64,000 nt of DNA from an uncultured Subdoligranulum sp. (GCF_963931595.1 NZ_OZ007030.1:1418481-1482480); one strand, 5' to 3'. Numbered from the stretch's first letter, positions 1-8,137 are shown. The notes: a model not told the origin generated them from the sequence alone. Numbers and translations: made by a program.

Positions 1-54
1 CTCGCTGTCTTTCGGAAGGCACTTGCTTTTCCTGATTTATTTCATATAAAGCAC

Positions 55-91
55 GGAATCCCCGCCGGTTCAAGTCTCCATCGGGGATTCC
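55..91 (-). terminator. Hairpin after the K+/H+ antiporter gene
   Basis: Perfect 10-bp inverted repeat GGAATCCCCG / CGGGGATTCC with a 17-nt loop, starting 13 bases past the antiporter stop. The following minus-strand T-tract is weak, so this could be an intrinsic terminator or only a 3' stabilising hairpin. Bases 1-54 hold no gene I can support. Confidence 0.5.
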
Positions 92-104
92 CAAAATCAT
101 AGAT

Positions 105-1715
105 TCAGGCCGTCTTGGGCTGCGTCAGGGACTCGGCCAGCACCAGCACATCCCCGGGGTTGATCACCGTCCGCCCCGTCGGGATCATCGTTTCGATGCC
201 TCGCTTGACAAGGATTACCAGACATCCTTCCGGTACCGGCAATTCAGCCAGCGATTTTCCCGCCCAGCGATCACCGCGTTCCACATTGATCTCGTGCAGC
301 GAAATATTTTCTCGATCTTCAAACGCACGGGCTGCCAGTACCAGCAGATCGCCGGCCTGCAGTCGGGTGGCTCCGTCCGGGACGATCGTCTCTTTGCCGC
401 GCACGATCATTGTCACCAGCAGTTCCGGCGGAAGCGCCGCTTCCCGCAGCGTGCATCCGCACCAAGGATGCCCACTTCCCAGATGGATCTTGATGAAATC
501 CACATCACTCTCTGCCTGATAATCATTAAATGTCTTAGCCACATCCTCGTTATGGTCGATCATGGAGAAATGTCTGGCGGCCTTGGGAAGCAGTGATCCC
601 TGCAGCGCAATGGAAAACAATACGATGCAGAACACCAGATTGAACAAATTATTGCGCGTCTGCACGCCGCTGAGCACCGCCGAAATGGCAAACACGATGG
701 AAGCTGCCCCTCGCAACCCGGCCCAGGAGACGATTCCGATCTGTCCCCACCGTGCGCGGAACGGCAGCAGCAGCACTGTAACCACCGCAGGGCGGGCCAC
801 CAGCGTAAGAAACAGCATAATTCCCAGCGCAGGCAGCAGCAGTTCCGGCAGTTCTGAGGGCGTCACCAGAAGCCCAAGCAGGAAAAAAATGATTACCTGT
901 GAGACATCAGTGAGTACATCAAAGAAATGAACCAGATACCGCTTTTGGGAAAGACTGGTATTTCCCAGTGTGATGCCGCACAGGTACACGCTGAGATATC
1001 CATTGCCGCCAAGCACCGCGGGCAACGCATAGGCCAGCAGCATGACCGCGAAAAGCAGCACCGTGCGGTTCTGCTGGGACTCGAGAAAACTTTGCCGAAG
1101 CAGCCATACTGCCCCCTTGCCGATCAGGATACCGCACAATACGCCCAGACTGATCTGCTGCAGCAGCACCAGCGGAATGGAGACCTTCTCCCCCGCCATC
1201 AGTGACAGTGTAACGGTAGTCAGCATATAGGACATGGGGTCGTTGGAGCCGGATTCCACCTCGAGCAGGGAGTCGGTATGATATTTGAGCGCCAGTTTGT
1301 TGGTACGCAGAATGTTGAACACAGACGCAGCATCGGTGGACGATATGACTGAACCGATGAGCAAACTTTCCATCCAGGGGAGGCTCAGGGCAAAATGTGC
1401 AAACAAAGCCACCGCACCGGCGGTTCCCGCCACGCCCGCTGTGGAGAGCAGCACCGACTGTGCCAAAACCGGGCGGGCTGCCTGCAGATTGGTACCGAAT
1501 CCACCGTAAAACATAATAAAGATCAGGCAGACCGAACAAATCAGGTTGACGGCGGCATAGTCATTGAACACAATGCGGAACAATCCGTTTTCCCCAAAAC
1601 ACATGCCCAGTGCGATAAAGATCAAGAGTGAAGGCACCGGAATTTTTTCCAGGAAACGACTCATCAGTATGCAGATCAGAACGACCGCACCGGCAAGTAA
1701 AATAGCTTCATTCAC
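105..1715 (-). CDS. K+/H+ (or Na+/H+) antiporter, NhaP2/CvrA type
   Basis: Inner-membrane cation/proton antiporter of the CPA1 family, 536 residues. Roughly the first 390 residues are a chain of about 12 hydrophobic segments, with the family-typical SSTDAASVF stretch near residue 130. The C-terminal ~150 residues are soluble and carry two TrkA-C (RCK_C) units, each a short beta-rich repeat ending in 'GD(L/V)LVLA', which in NhaP2 proteins sense nucleotides or ions. I chose the GTG at 1715 because AAAGGAGG lies eight bases upstream; the GTG at 1724 lies inside that Shine-Dalgarno. The gene starts just after the tRNA-Leu terminator with no room for its own promoter. Ion selectivity cannot be read from sequence; K+/H+ is inferred from the tandem TrkA-C tail. 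Confidence 0.85.
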   Translation of the reverse strand: MNEAILLAGAVVLICILMSRFLEKIPVPSLLIFIALGMCFGENGLFRIVFNDYAAVNLICSVCLIFIMFYGGFGTNLQAARPVLAQSVLLSTAGVAGTAGAVALFAHFALSLPWMESLLIGSVISSTDAASVFNILRTNKLALKYHTDSLLEVESGSNDPMSYMLTTVTLSLMAGEKVSIPLVLLQQISLGVLCGILIGKGAVWLLRQSFLESQQNRTVLLFAVMLLAYALPAVLGGNGYLSVYLCGITLGNTSLSQKRYLVHFFDVLTDVSQVIIFFLLGLLVTPSELPELLLPALGIMLFLTLVARPAVVTVLLLPFRARWGQIGIVSWAGLRGAASIVFAISAVLSGVQTRNNLFNLVFCIVLFSIALQGSLLPKAARHFSMIDHNEDVAKTFNDYQAESDVDFIKIHLGSGHPWCGCTLREAALPPELLVTMIVRGKETIVPDGATRLQAGDLLVLAARAFEDRENISLHEINVERGDRWAGKSLAELPVPEGCLVILVKRGIETMIPTGRTVINPGDVLVLAESLTQPKTA

Positions 1716-1737
1716 AAGCAGCACCTCCTTTGGAGTA

Positions 1738-1780
1738 TAAAAAATCGCGCCGCGATATCAACATGGCATCGCAGCGCGAT
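1738..1780 (-). terminator. Intrinsic terminator of tRNA-Leu
   Basis: On the minus strand ATCGCGC, then GCGAT, pair with ATCGC and GCGCGAT across a 13-nt loop, followed immediately by six T's. It lies eight bases past the 3' end of tRNA-Leu and about 20 bases before the antiporter start codon. Confidence 0.85.
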
Positions 1781-1787
1781 ATAAAAG

Positions 1788-1868
1788 TGCGGCTAACAGG
1801 ACTTGAACCTGCACGTCGTGGACACTGGACCCTAAAACCAGCGCGTCTGCCAATTCCGCCATAGCCGC
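1788..1868 (-). tRNA. tRNA-Leu (anticodon UAG)
   Basis: Cloverleaf with acceptor arms GCGGCTA / TAGCCGC, a leucine-type D-arm (GGCGGAATTGGCAGACGC), anticodon loop TTTAGGG (UAG), a short variable arm, and T-arm GTTCAAGTCC. The discriminator is A and no 3' CCA is encoded. It has its own promoter upstream and a strong terminator downstream. Confidence 0.95.
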
Positions 1869-1880
1869 ATAGCACAATTT

Positions 1881-1909
1881 AGTGTAGCAACTTTGGCAGT
1901 CTTTGTCAA
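1881..1909 (-). promoter_or_regulatory. Promoter of tRNA-Leu
   Basis: Minus-strand TTGACA (1904-1909), 17-bp spacer, TACACT (1881-1886); predicted start about 7 bases before the tRNA. It begins only eight bases past the sortase stop codon. Confidence 0.85.
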
Positions 1910-1916
1910 TGGCAGG

Positions 1917-2663
1917 TCACTGCGGAATCACACCGTCGGCATCCGCTTCCACCGGGTCGGCGTATACCGCATACCGGCGATCCGTGTGGGTCAGGATTCC
2001 GAAAGGATAGCAGGTATACAAAATGCAGCTCGGCTCCTCAGCACCCCAGCGCACCTTATCGATATCGGTTTCATAGATAACCTGCATTTCGGTAATCTCA
2101 TACACAAAATTGCCCCAGTAGGTATCCAGATAAATCCGGTCCCCCACTTCCGCCGACCCCAGATCCGCAAAGTAGGTGCCGGTATGGGCGCCAATGAATA
2201 CCGTTCCATTCTCCCCGGGCAGCACACAGCCATCCGTAGCGCTGCATCCGGCTCCTGCGTCAAACTGGGCATCGCTATCACCCCAATACAGGTCACAGTC
2301 AATCTGCGTACCTTCCACCCGGATCGTTCCCAGTTTATCACCGTACTGCACACTTTCGTGCGCCGCTGCAGCGTCCTCCACCTGCTGCTTTCGCTGCGCG
2401 GCGGCCTCCTCCGCCTGACGCTGTTCTTCCGCCTGGCGTGCCGCTTCGGCAGCGGCCTCTTCCTGTGCCGCCTGCTCAGCGGCCGCAGCTTCTGCTGCTG
2501 CCTGTGCCTCCGCCGCGGCCTGCCGGGCAGCTTCCTGCTTCTGGCGGGCCACCGTCCGGGCGTGCACCACCAGCACACAGGCCACCATAATACTGGCAAG
2601 CAGCGCCACAGCGCACCCCAGCAGGCAGCGCCGCATTTTGGAATGAAGTAAAGCTCGTTTCAT
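1917..2663 (-). CDS. Class D-like sortase with an alanine-rich stalk
   Basis: Membrane-anchored transpeptidase, 248 residues, expected to join sorting-signal proteins to the wall or to each other. One N-terminal transmembrane helix (about 13-34) acts as signal anchor. Residues 38-104 are an Ala/Glu/Gln-rich predicted coiled coil. The sortase barrel follows, with catalytic His160 in 'FIGAHTGTYF', Cys218 in 'ILYTCYPF', and Arg229/230 in 'DRRYAVYA'. The TCYPF signature is typical of class D sortases. Start 2663 leaves a 7-base gap to fumB; an in-frame ATG at 2726 would overlap fumB and shows no better ribosome site, and 2633 is also possible. No LPXTG-type substrate is encoded in this window. 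It is probably the last gene of the fumarase operon. Confidence 0.85.
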   Translation of the reverse strand: MKRALLHSKMRRCLLGCAVALLASIMVACVLVVHARTVARQKQEAARQAAAEAQAAAEAAAAEQAAQEEAAAEAARQAEEQRQAEEAAAQRKQQVEDAAAAHESVQYGDKLGTIRVEGTQIDCDLYWGDSDAQFDAGAGCSATDGCVLPGENGTVFIGAHTGTYFADLGSAEVGDRIYLDTYWGNFVYEITEMQVIYETDIDKVRWGAEEPSCILYTCYPFGILTHTDRRYAVYADPVEADADGVIPQ

Positions 2664-2670
2664 AGGCAAT

Positions 2671-3228
2671 TCAATGTAAAGACGACAGATAGGCGGCCGG
2701 GCCGCTCTCGTACAAATCGCCGCCATGGGGATCCAGCAGCACCGTCAGCGGGAAATCTTTTACCACCAGGCGGCGTACCGCTTCACATCCCAGATCTGGC
2801 CAGGCGATGATCTCGCAGCTCTCTACGCTGCGCGCCATCAGGGCGCCGGCTCCACCGATGGCCGCCAGATACACCGCCCCGTTCTTGACCACCGAATTCT
2901 TGACTTCCTGGCTGCGCTTGCCCTTGCCGATCATGCAGGCAAGCCCCAGGTCCAGCAAGCGCGGCGTGTAGGCGTCCATCCGTCCGGAGGTTGTGGGACC
3001 TGCCGCACCGATGGCACAGCCTGGGCGTTCCGGCGTTGGCCCCACATAATAGATCGCCGCGCCGTTTATGGGGAACGGCAACTCTTTCCCGGCATCCAGC
3101 AATTCCATCATGCGGGCATGGGCGGCGTCCCGCGCCGTATATACCACACCGGAAAGGAGCACCGTATCCCCTGCCCGCAGCGGGGCCAGGTCCGTTTTAT
3201 GAAGCGGCGTGTGTAAAACGTACTGCAT
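2671..3228 (-). CDS. fumB: Fumarate hydratase, class I, beta subunit
   Basis: C-terminal (beta) half of the oxygen-sensitive [4Fe-4S] class I fumarase, 185 residues, working with the alpha subunit upstream in reversible hydration of fumarate to malate. The signature GPTTSGRMD near residue 79 is the substrate-binding loop of this family, and length matches the two-subunit enzymes of anaerobes. Its ATG overlaps the stop of the preceding 65-residue ORF (TGATG), and its Shine-Dalgarno GGGAGG lies inside that ORF, so the two are translationally coupled. The homologous tartrate dehydratase beta subunit cannot be excluded from sequence alone, but the malic enzyme next door favours fumarase. Confidence 0.93.
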   Translation of the reverse strand: MQYVLHTPLHKTDLAPLRAGDTVLLSGVVYTARDAAHARMMELLDAGKELPFPINGAAIYYVGPTPERPGCAIGAAGPTTSGRMDAYTPRLLDLGLACMIGKGKRSQEVKNSVVKNGAVYLAAIGGAGALMARSVESCEIIAWPDLGCEAVRRLVVKDFPLTVLLDPHGGDLYESGPAAYLSSLH

Positions 3229-3425
3229 CAGCGACCTCCCTGTTCCCGCGCGCGGCGGCGCATTTCCTTGTACTCTTCATGGTGACGGTTGACAAACTCA
3301 AATTCCTTGTCAGTGATACTGGCCGCCCCCTGGTCGCTGTCCAGCGGAATGTCAATGCTGCTGCGGGCAGGGCGGCGCTTCTCCCCCACGCCATCCAGCG
3401 AAATATCAATCTTGCTTTTTCCCAT
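3228..3425 (-). CDS. Small unknown protein between the fumarase subunits (65 aa)
   Basis: I do not recognise this 65-residue protein. Translation evidence is good: Shine-Dalgarno GGGAGG lies seven bases before the ATG, the gap to the fumA stop is 2 nt, and its TGA shares a base with the fumB ATG. The N-terminal half holds a repeated element, IDISLD at residues 6-11 and IDIPLD at 23-28, separated by a basic linker. The C-terminal half (about residues 38-65) is charged and probably helical, ending EEYKEMRRRAREQGGR. There is no signal peptide, membrane segment or metal-binding cysteine. Position suggests a role with the fumarase (assembly, cluster protection or subunit joining), but that is inference only. 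Confidence 0.8.
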   Translation of the reverse strand: MGKSKIDISLDGVGEKRRPARSSIDIPLDSDQGAASITDKEFEFVNRHHEEYKEMRRRAREQGGR

Positions 3426-3427
3426 CC

Positions 3428-4276
3428 TTATACCTCCCGGCTGGCACGCCGCGTCACATGACAGCTCATGTTGACGGCCACCGGCAGGCAGGCCACGTGG
3501 GTGGGCCGCTGCTCGATGGATACCCCCAGACAGGTGGTTGCCCCGCCGAATCCCTGCGGGCCAAAGCCGGTGGCGTTGACGATGTCCAGCAATTCCTTCT
3601 CCAGTGCGGCGTAATAGGGATCTGCATTAGGCTGATCCAACGAACGCAGCAGCGCTTTCTTGGCCAGGGCCGCACAGTGGTCAAAGCTCCCGCCGATGCC
3701 AACACCCAGCACAATGGGCGGGCAGGGATTGGCCCCCGCCTGGCGAACGGTGTCCAGCACAAATTGTTTGACGCCCTCTACCCCGTCGGCAGGCTTGAGC
3801 ATGGCCAGGCGGCTCATGTTCTCGCTACCGGCGCCTTTCGGGGCCACGGTGATTTTGCAGCCGCTGCCCGGCACCAGATGCACCGTCAGGAACGCCGGGG
3901 TATTGTCCCCTGTGTTCACCCGCTGCAGCGGATCCGCTGTGATGGATTTGCGCAGATAGGCTTTCTCGTAGCCACGGCGCACACCCTCGTCCACCGCGGC
4001 ATTCAGATCGCCGTCGATATGCACATCCTGGCCCAGTTCCACAAACACACAGGCCATGCCGGTGTCCTGGCAGATGGGCAGATCCTGCTGGGCCGCCACA
4101 CACAGATTCTGCTGCAAAAGTCCCAGTGTCTCCTTGGCCAGCGGCCAGGGTTCTGCGGCTTCGGCCCGGTCCAGCGCCGCCTTCACATCTTTGGGCAGGC
4201 TGGTGTTGGCCTCGATGCACAGCGCCTCCACCGCGTCCCGGATGGTATCGGCGCTCAGTTCCCGAATCTTGCTCAT
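3428..4276 (-). CDS. fumA: Fumarate hydratase, class I, alpha subunit
   Basis: N-terminal (alpha) half of class I fumarase, 282 residues, carrying the [4Fe-4S] ligands. Family landmarks include LPICQDTGMACVFVELG near residue 76 (first cluster cysteine), a KGAGSEN stretch around 148, and VGIGGSFDHCAALAKKALL around 197. The start ATG overlaps the malic enzyme stop (ATGA), giving tight coupling. With the beta subunit it interconverts fumarate and malate, feeding the adjacent malic enzyme. The enzyme would be cytosolic and oxygen-labile, in keeping with a strict anaerobe. Confidence 0.95.
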   Translation of the reverse strand: MSKIRELSADTIRDAVEALCIEANTSLPKDVKAALDRAEAAEPWPLAKETLGLLQQNLCVAAQQDLPICQDTGMACVFVELGQDVHIDGDLNAAVDEGVRRGYEKAYLRKSITADPLQRVNTGDNTPAFLTVHLVPGSGCKITVAPKGAGSENMSRLAMLKPADGVEGVKQFVLDTVRQAGANPCPPIVLGVGIGGSFDHCAALAKKALLRSLDQPNADPYYAALEKELLDIVNATGFGPQGFGGATTCLGVSIEQRPTHVACLPVAVNMSCHVTRRASREV

Positions 4277-5448
4277 ACGCGTGCCACACCGCTTTCCCGG
4301 GCAGCCTGGGCCACTGCGGCTGCCACCGCCTCCGGCACCCGCGGATCAAAGGCCTTGGGCAGGATGTTCTCCTCGTTCAGTTCCTCGTCGGGGATCAGAC
4401 CGGCAATGGCCCTGGCTGCCGCCATCTTCATGGCCGGGTTGATGTCCCGGGCACGCACCGACAGAGCACCCTTGAAAATGCCGGGGAATGCCAGCACATT
4501 GTTGACCTGGTTGGGGAAGTCCGAACGGCCGGTGCCGATGACCCGGATGCCCGTGGCTTTGGCCTGATCCGGCATGATCTCCGGGGTGGGATTGGCCATG
4601 GCAAACACAATGGCGTCCGGCGCCATGGTGGCCGCCAGTTCCGGCGTCAGCGCCCCGGCAATGGATGTTCCGATGAAGATATCCGCACCGCGGATGGCCT
4701 CGGCCAGACCGCCGCTGAGTTTTTCGGGGTTGGTCTCCTCCGCCAGTTTGGCCTTATGGCCGGCCAGTCCGGCGGGACGGCCCGGCACCAGAATGCCGTG
4801 TTCATCCACCGCAATGATGTGCCGTGCACCGGCCACCTGCAGCATGTGGATGATGGCCGTGCCGGCCGCACCGGGGCCGTTCTGCACAATGCGCACATCC
4901 TCGATTCGCTTGCCCACCACCTTCAGGGCGTTGAGCACACCGGCCAGCACAATGATGGCCGTGCCGTGCTGGTCATCATGGAACACCGGGATATCCAGAT
5001 CCCGCTCCAGTTCCGCCTCGATCTCGAAGCATTCCGGGCTGCGGATATCCTCCAGGTTGATGCCGCCGAAGGTGGGCGCAATGGCCTTGACGGCTGCAAT
5101 CACTTCCTCTTTCGTCTTGGCATTCAGGCAGATGGGGAATGCATCCACACCGCCGAACTCCTTGAACAGCACACACTTGCCCTCCATGACCGGCAGGCCG
5201 GCTTCGGGGCCGATGTTGCCCAGGCCCAGCACGGCGGTGCCGTTTGTCACCACGGCCACCGTGCGCCCCTTGAGGGTATAGGTGTAGACATCGTCGGGAT
5301 TGGCCACGATTTTGCGGCAGGGCTCCGCCACCCCCGGCGTGTAAGCCGTGGAGAGGGCGTCCTTGTCCTTGCAGGGTACCAGGCTTTGCACCGTCAGTTT
5401 GCCGGGGCCTTTGGCGTGCAGTTCGAGAGCGGCTTGATTGTAGTCCAT
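4273..5448 (-). CDS. NAD(P)-dependent malic enzyme, short bacterial form
   Basis: Oxidative decarboxylation of malate to pyruvate and CO2 with a divalent metal; 391 residues, the short form without a C-terminal phosphotransacetylase domain. Signatures: STAYTPGVAEPCR near residue 36, FKEFGGVDAFPIC near 98, FHDDQHGTAI near 134, and a Rossmann GPGAAG near 170. I chose ATG 5448 because AGAGGAAAT precedes it and the family normally starts at 'MDYNQAALELH'; the 29 extra upstream residues are not family-like. NAD versus NADP preference is not assigned. It is co-transcribed with the CDF transporter upstream and fumarase downstream, giving a fumarate-malate-pyruvate branch. Confidence 0.93.
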   Translation of the reverse strand: MDYNQAALELHAKGPGKLTVQSLVPCKDKDALSTAYTPGVAEPCRKIVANPDDVYTYTLKGRTVAVVTNGTAVLGLGNIGPEAGLPVMEGKCVLFKEFGGVDAFPICLNAKTKEEVIAAVKAIAPTFGGINLEDIRSPECFEIEAELERDLDIPVFHDDQHGTAIIVLAGVLNALKVVGKRIEDVRIVQNGPGAAGTAIIHMLQVAGARHIIAVDEHGILVPGRPAGLAGHKAKLAEETNPEKLSGGLAEAIRGADIFIGTSIAGALTPELAATMAPDAIVFAMANPTPEIMPDQAKATGIRVIGTGRSDFPNQVNNVLAFPGIFKGALSVRARDINPAMKMAAARAIAGLIPDEELNEENILPKAFDPRVPEAVAAAVAQAARESGVARV

Positions 5449-5465
5449 AGGATTTCCTCTTTCTT

Positions 5466-6668
5466 TCAGTTTTCTTTCCGTACGGAAGATGCGTATTCCG
5501 GTTCCAGTTTGATGACACAGAAATGATCGGGCCATTTCTGCTGCACCGAGGTGCGCAGCGCTGCCACCAGTTTGGCGCCGCGGCGCTGCTTGTCGGTGAT
5601 ATATTCCGCCGGGACGGCGCAGTCAAAGATCACATTGGTGTGGGACGGGCCCGGCACGATGCGCAGATCATGCAGATTGGCCTCGGGTTCCAGTTCCGCC
5701 ACCTTGGTTTTCAGGAAGCTGCGGATCTCATCCACATGGGCGTTTCCGGTGACAATGGGATCGTAATGGATGGTGGCGATCATGCCATCCTGCACCAGCA
5801 GGTCCCGCTCAATGGTGTCGATGACATCGTGGCTCTGCATCACATCGCCCTTGGCGTCCATCTCGATGTGGAAACTGACCAGCCGGTTGCCGGGACCATA
5901 GTCGTGAATCATCAGGTCGTGGATGCCCAGCACGCCGGGATAGCCCAGCGCTTTCTTTTCAATATGCTCCACCAGTTCCGGGTCCGGCGCTGCACCCAGG
6001 ATGGGGTCGATGGTATCGCGCACCAGCTGGATGCCGCTGTACAGGATGAAGGCGGCCACGCCCAGGCCCATGATGCCATCGATCCGGGCAAACTTGGTCA
6101 GGTAGGTCAGCACCGAGGCCACCAGCACCGCGCCGGTGGTGATGACATCGTTGCGGGCGTCGGCTGCCGTGGCCATCAGCGTTTCGGACTGAATGGTGCG
6201 GCCGATCTTGCGGTTCAGCACGCTCATCCACAGCTTGACCAGGATGGAGGCCACCAGCACCGCCACCGTCAGCCAGCCGAACTGTACATCGCTGGGGTGC
6301 AGTACCTTGGCCAGGCTTTCCTTGAGCAGTTCCACACCGATGACAAGGATCATCACCGAGACCGCCAGACCGGCCAGATACTCATACCGGGCATGACCAT
6401 AGGGATGTTCGGAATCCGCCGGGCGGGATCCCAGTTTGAAGCCCACCAGGCTCACAATATTGGAGCTGGCATCCGACAGGTTGTTCATACCGTCGGCCGT
6501 AATGGAAACGCTGCCCGCCAGCGTACCGACGGCCGTTTTACCGGCGAACAGCAGCAGGTTGCAGACAACGCTGACAACGCAGGCCAGGTTGCCGTACGCC
6601 GTGCGCACCACACGGTCCCCCGTATTTTGATGGTTTTTGATGAAAGTACGGATCAGCAGATCTACCAA
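5466..6668 (-). CDS. Cation diffusion facilitator exporter, probably Mn2+ type
   Basis: CDF-family metal/proton antiporter, 400 residues, exporting divalent metal. Six hydrophobic segments span about residues 20-215. Metal-site motifs are NNLSD in TM2 (N-x-x-x-D, from 'ADGMNNLSDASSN') and DARND in TM5 (D-x-x-x-D). Known Zn2+ CDFs have H-x-x-x-D here, so a Mn2+-type site is inferred. The protein is about 100 residues longer than FieF because a second region resembling the cytoplasmic dimerisation fold follows the first (about residues 215-300 and 308-390). It lies 17 bp before malic enzyme and probably heads that operon. Confidence 0.85.
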   Translation of the reverse strand: MVDLLIRTFIKNHQNTGDRVVRTAYGNLACVVSVVCNLLLFAGKTAVGTLAGSVSITADGMNNLSDASSNIVSLVGFKLGSRPADSEHPYGHARYEYLAGLAVSVMILVIGVELLKESLAKVLHPSDVQFGWLTVAVLVASILVKLWMSVLNRKIGRTIQSETLMATAADARNDVITTGAVLVASVLTYLTKFARIDGIMGLGVAAFILYSGIQLVRDTIDPILGAAPDPELVEHIEKKALGYPGVLGIHDLMIHDYGPGNRLVSFHIEMDAKGDVMQSHDVIDTIERDLLVQDGMIATIHYDPIVTGNAHVDEIRSFLKTKVAELEPEANLHDLRIVPGPSHTNVIFDCAVPAEYITDKQRRGAKLVAALRTSVQQKWPDHFCVIKLEPEYASSVRKEN

Positions 6669-6683
6669 CCCGTTCTCCCCCTT

Positions 6684-6716
6684 TCAGAAAACGGCGGACC
6701 CTCACAGTCCGCCGTT
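6684..6716 (-). terminator. Intrinsic terminator of purA
   Basis: Nine-bp inverted repeat AACGGCGGA / TCCGCCGTT with a 9-nt loop; the minus strand continues into TTTTCTG. It separates purA from the CDF-malic enzyme operon. Confidence 0.75.
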
Positions 6717-6740
6717 GTTTGGATTCTTCAGATGTGACGA

Positions 6741-8033
6741 TCAGTCGCGGACAATGCAGGCATCCCGCTCAGGACCGACCGAAATATACTTGATCTTGCA
6801 GCCCACCAGTTCTTCCAGCCGCTTGACGTAGTTCTGCGCCGCCGCGGGCAGGTCCTCAAACTTGCGCACCGCGGTGATGTCGCAGTGCCAGCCGGGCATC
6901 TTCTCCACCACGGGCTGGGCGTCGTCCAGCGTCTTGCCCATGGGGAACCGGGTGGTCAGGCTGCCGTCCGACAGACGGTACTGGGTGACGATGGGCACTT
7001 CCTCCATGTAATCCAGCACATCCAGCAGGGTCAGGGCCAGTTCATCGCAGCCCTGGCACTGCACGCCGTACCGGCTGGCCACCGCGTCGAAGGGACCCAC
7101 GCGGCGCGGACGGCCGGTGGCGGCGCCATACTCATGGCCGTGCTCACGCAGCACGTCCTTCTCCTCCTCGGTCATGGCCAGTTCGGTGGTGAAGGGGCCT
7201 TCGCCCACGCAGGAGGAATAAGCCTTCATGATGCCGATGGACAGGTTCAGCTTGTGGCCGGGGATGCCCGCACCGATGGGCGCATAGGCACCGATGGTGT
7301 TGGAGGAAGAGGTGTAGGGATAGATACCGAAATCAATATCGCGCAGCGCACCCAGCTGGGCCTCGAACATGATCTTCTTGCCGGCTTCATCCGCCTCGGC
7401 CAGGTACTGGCCCACATCGCAGATATACGGCGCGAAGACCTTGGCGTAGTGCTCGCACCAGGCCCACACTTCCTCCACGCTGACCGGCTTCTGGCCGTAG
7501 ATGTTCACCATCGTCAGGTTCTTGGACTCCACGATGGTGGTCAGCCGCTTCTTGACGCCCTCGTCCATGTGGCACAGATCGCCCATGCGCAGCGTCTTCT
7601 TCATGTATTTGTCACCGTAGGTGTAGGCAATGCCCCGCTTGGTGGAGCCGAACTGGGCGCCGGTCTTGGACAGACGCTCCTCCTCCAGGCCATCCTGTGC
7701 CACATGGAAGGGCATGGTGATGGTGGCACGGTCGGAGATCTTCAGGTTGGCCGGGCTGATCTGGATACCCTTCTCGGTGAGGGAGGCGATCTCCTTCTCC
7801 AGATGCTCGGGATCGATGACCATACCGCCGCCCATGACACAGACGACCTCGGGACGCAGAATGCCCGACGGGATCAGGTTCAGGATGAACTTGCCGCGCT
7901 CGTTCTTGACGGTGTGGCCGGCATTGTCGCCGCCCTGATAGCGCGCAACGATGTCGTAATCCTGGCTCAGCAGGTCCACCATGCGGCCCTTGCCTTCGTC
8001 GCCCCAGTTGATACCGGTGATTGCAGTAAGCAT
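6741..8033 (-). CDS. purA: Adenylosuccinate synthetase
   Basis: Joins IMP and aspartate using GTP, the first step from IMP to AMP; cytosolic dimer, 430 residues, normal length. The phosphate-binding loop GINWGDEGKGRMVD is at residues 7-20 (most relatives read QWGDEGKGK), with RYQGGDNAGHTV near 36 and GPFDAVASRYG near 317. ATG 8033 is preceded by AAAGAGGTAG and begins at the family-typical position; 40 in-frame upstream residues are rejected. It is transcribed from its own promoter and is not part of the purE-purB operon 6 kb away. PurB, which completes this branch, is the last gene of that operon. Confidence 0.97.
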   Translation of the reverse strand: MLTAITGINWGDEGKGRMVDLLSQDYDIVARYQGGDNAGHTVKNERGKFILNLIPSGILRPEVVCVMGGGMVIDPEHLEKEIASLTEKGIQISPANLKISDRATITMPFHVAQDGLEEERLSKTGAQFGSTKRGIAYTYGDKYMKKTLRMGDLCHMDEGVKKRLTTIVESKNLTMVNIYGQKPVSVEEVWAWCEHYAKVFAPYICDVGQYLAEADEAGKKIMFEAQLGALRDIDFGIYPYTSSSNTIGAYAPIGAGIPGHKLNLSIGIMKAYSSCVGEGPFTTELAMTEEEKDVLREHGHEYGAATGRPRRVGPFDAVASRYGVQCQGCDELALTLLDVLDYMEEVPIVTQYRLSDGSLTTRFPMGKTLDDAQPVVEKMPGWHCDITAVRKFEDLPAAAQNYVKRLEELVGCKIKYISVGPERDACIVRD

Positions 8034-8108
8034 AGTTTCTACCTCTTTTGCAGTTTCGTTCGGCATTTCAGCCTTTTCCGGAATCCCCGGGATCCGCTGC
8101 CGTTGTTT

Positions 8109-8137
8109 ATTATAACACACTCCCCCGGGGATTTCCA
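8109..8137 (-). promoter_or_regulatory. Promoter of purA (extended -10)
   Basis: Minus-strand TATAAT (8109-8114) preceded by TGT, forming an extended -10; weak -35 TGGAAA (8132-8137) at 17 bp. The leader to the purA ATG is about 70 nt and shows no riboswitch I recognise. Confidence 0.75.

Noticed and set aside
1731..1759. Promoter TTGATA-16-TATACT for the antiporter inside the tRNA terminator
   Set aside because: Its predicted start would fall at about 1724, removing most of the Shine-Dalgarno, so it could not give a normal transcript.
2664..2726. Longer sortase start at ATG 2726
   Set aside because: It would add 21 residues ahead of a normal signal-anchor, overlap fumB by 56 bp and has no ribosome site.
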